Source: Siderastrea siderea
Taxonomy: Eukaryota; Cnidaria; Anthozoa; Scleractinia; Rhizangiidae
Assembly (NCBI GenBank): GCA_964030785.1
Contig: OZ034968.1
Location: 72,079,927-72,143,926 of the forward strand
DNA length: 64,000 nucleotides
Reading direction: 5' to 3'
Part shown: one piece after another, positions 63,675-64,000 of the stretch
Numbering within the stretch: the first letter of the stretch is position 1
Layout: the number at the start of each line of letters is the position of its first letter
The notes under the pieces: model-generated
Databases searched by the model: none
Told to the model about the DNA's origin: nothing
The model's input: the letters and a program-made list of their open reading frames with translations, nothing else
Position numbers and translations under genes: made by a program

Positions 63675-64000
63675 TCATATGTCAGCAGATTGCATCTCCC
63701 GGCAAGCGAGGTGTTTCAATTTGTATCGATCATTGCTGTTCCTTTTAAAAAACTGATTTTTCATCCATGTTTGAAAATTTCCCCCTCCGAGTAAAACTAA
63801 GTGCTTTCCAGACGTTAGAATGTTCATTTCCACGATGGCCACAGCACCTCGATCAACAAGCTTATATTCTGCAGGTTGAAAAGTGATCGGCTTCAAAGGA
63901 TGTAATATTTCCATGAGTGACTTAGCATTTTCTCGTGCCTGTTTTATAAGTCTTGACGAAGAACCGAACTCGTTGAAATCGGCGGCCATAAAAACAGGGA
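63675..64000 (-). CDS. Second O-fucosyltransferase-like gene, C-terminal part only
   Basis: Minus-strand frame ending at the stop 63677-63675. It matches the last 105 or so residues of the gene at 53287-54624. Shared blocks are AADFNEFGSSSR, KQARENAKSLMEILHPLKPI, TFQPAEYKLVDRGAVAIVEM and SGKHLVLLG. It differs at the end (GGNFQTWMKNQFFKRNSNDR, and MQSADI for MQSEDK). The frame is open to the window edge, so the copy may be functional. Its N-terminus lies beyond base 64000. Changes cluster in the last 35 residues, while the region before is nearly unchanged. Confidence 0.7.
   Translation of the reverse strand, partial: PVFMAADFNEFGSSSRLIKQARENAKSLMEILHPLKPITFQPAEYKLVDRGAVAIVEMNILTSGKHLVLLGGGNFQTWMKNQFFKRNSNDRYKLKHLACREMQSADI

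Larger units (their letters stand above)
57006..64000. repeat. Tandem duplication, unit B (cut by window end)
   Basis: Parallel to 46222-53610. Compared with unit A it lacks roughly 48010-48440 and the MITE at 52293-52551. It has about 170 extra bases at 60357-60530. It ends in the middle of the second fucosyltransferase-like gene. Confidence 0.9.

Overview
The window looks like nuclear DNA of an anthozoan cnidarian, most likely a stony coral or a close relative. It is AT-rich, has spliced genes with GT/GC-AG introns, and is crowded with inverted-repeat (MITE and foldback) elements. It carries a mosaic C-type lectin/EGF/Ig gene, a Sox HMG-box gene and decayed non-LTR retrotransposon copies. 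Nothing points to a prokaryote, virus or organelle. Species cannot be fixed from the sequence alone.

Left third (1-26 kb). After two foldback elements comes one plus-strand mosaic gene, 2378 to about 15895. Its exons are a C-type lectin domain with a 1-base frameshift, eight tandem EGF exons of which the first is frame-broken, a GCC2/GCC3 (ephrin-receptor-like) cysteine-rich exon, and one Ig domain split over two exons by a 5-kb intron full of nested transposons. A terminal exon codes for a beta-rich domain of about 200 residues that I do not recognise. Exons from the lectin to the Ig are in phase 1, so they can be shuffled or skipped. The terminal-exon region is tandemly duplicated at about 19.6-22.9 kb, and that copy has an in-frame TAG. 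A hammerhead-ribozyme motif of the Penelope-like-element type lies on the minus strand at 13207-13259.

Middle (26-46 kb). There are two intronless genes. One is a membrane-anchored ABHD14-like alpha/beta hydrolase (plus, 27054-28211) with Ser/Asp/His in place. The other is a Sox-family transcription factor (minus, 41281-42006) with a TATA-like box about 105 bases upstream. About 10 kb on one side of the Sox gene and 4 kb on the other hold no recognisable gene.

Right third (46-64 kb). A large tandem duplication with a period of about 10.8 kb: unit A starts near 46222 and unit B near 57006, running off the window. Each unit carries the same dead reverse-transcriptase remnant, the same trinucleotide microsatellite and the same 145-bp MITE. 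Each also carries an intronless type II membrane protein resembling O-fucosyltransferases. It is complete in unit A (53287-54624, minus) and cut by the window edge in unit B. Transposon insertions specific to one unit date events after the duplication.
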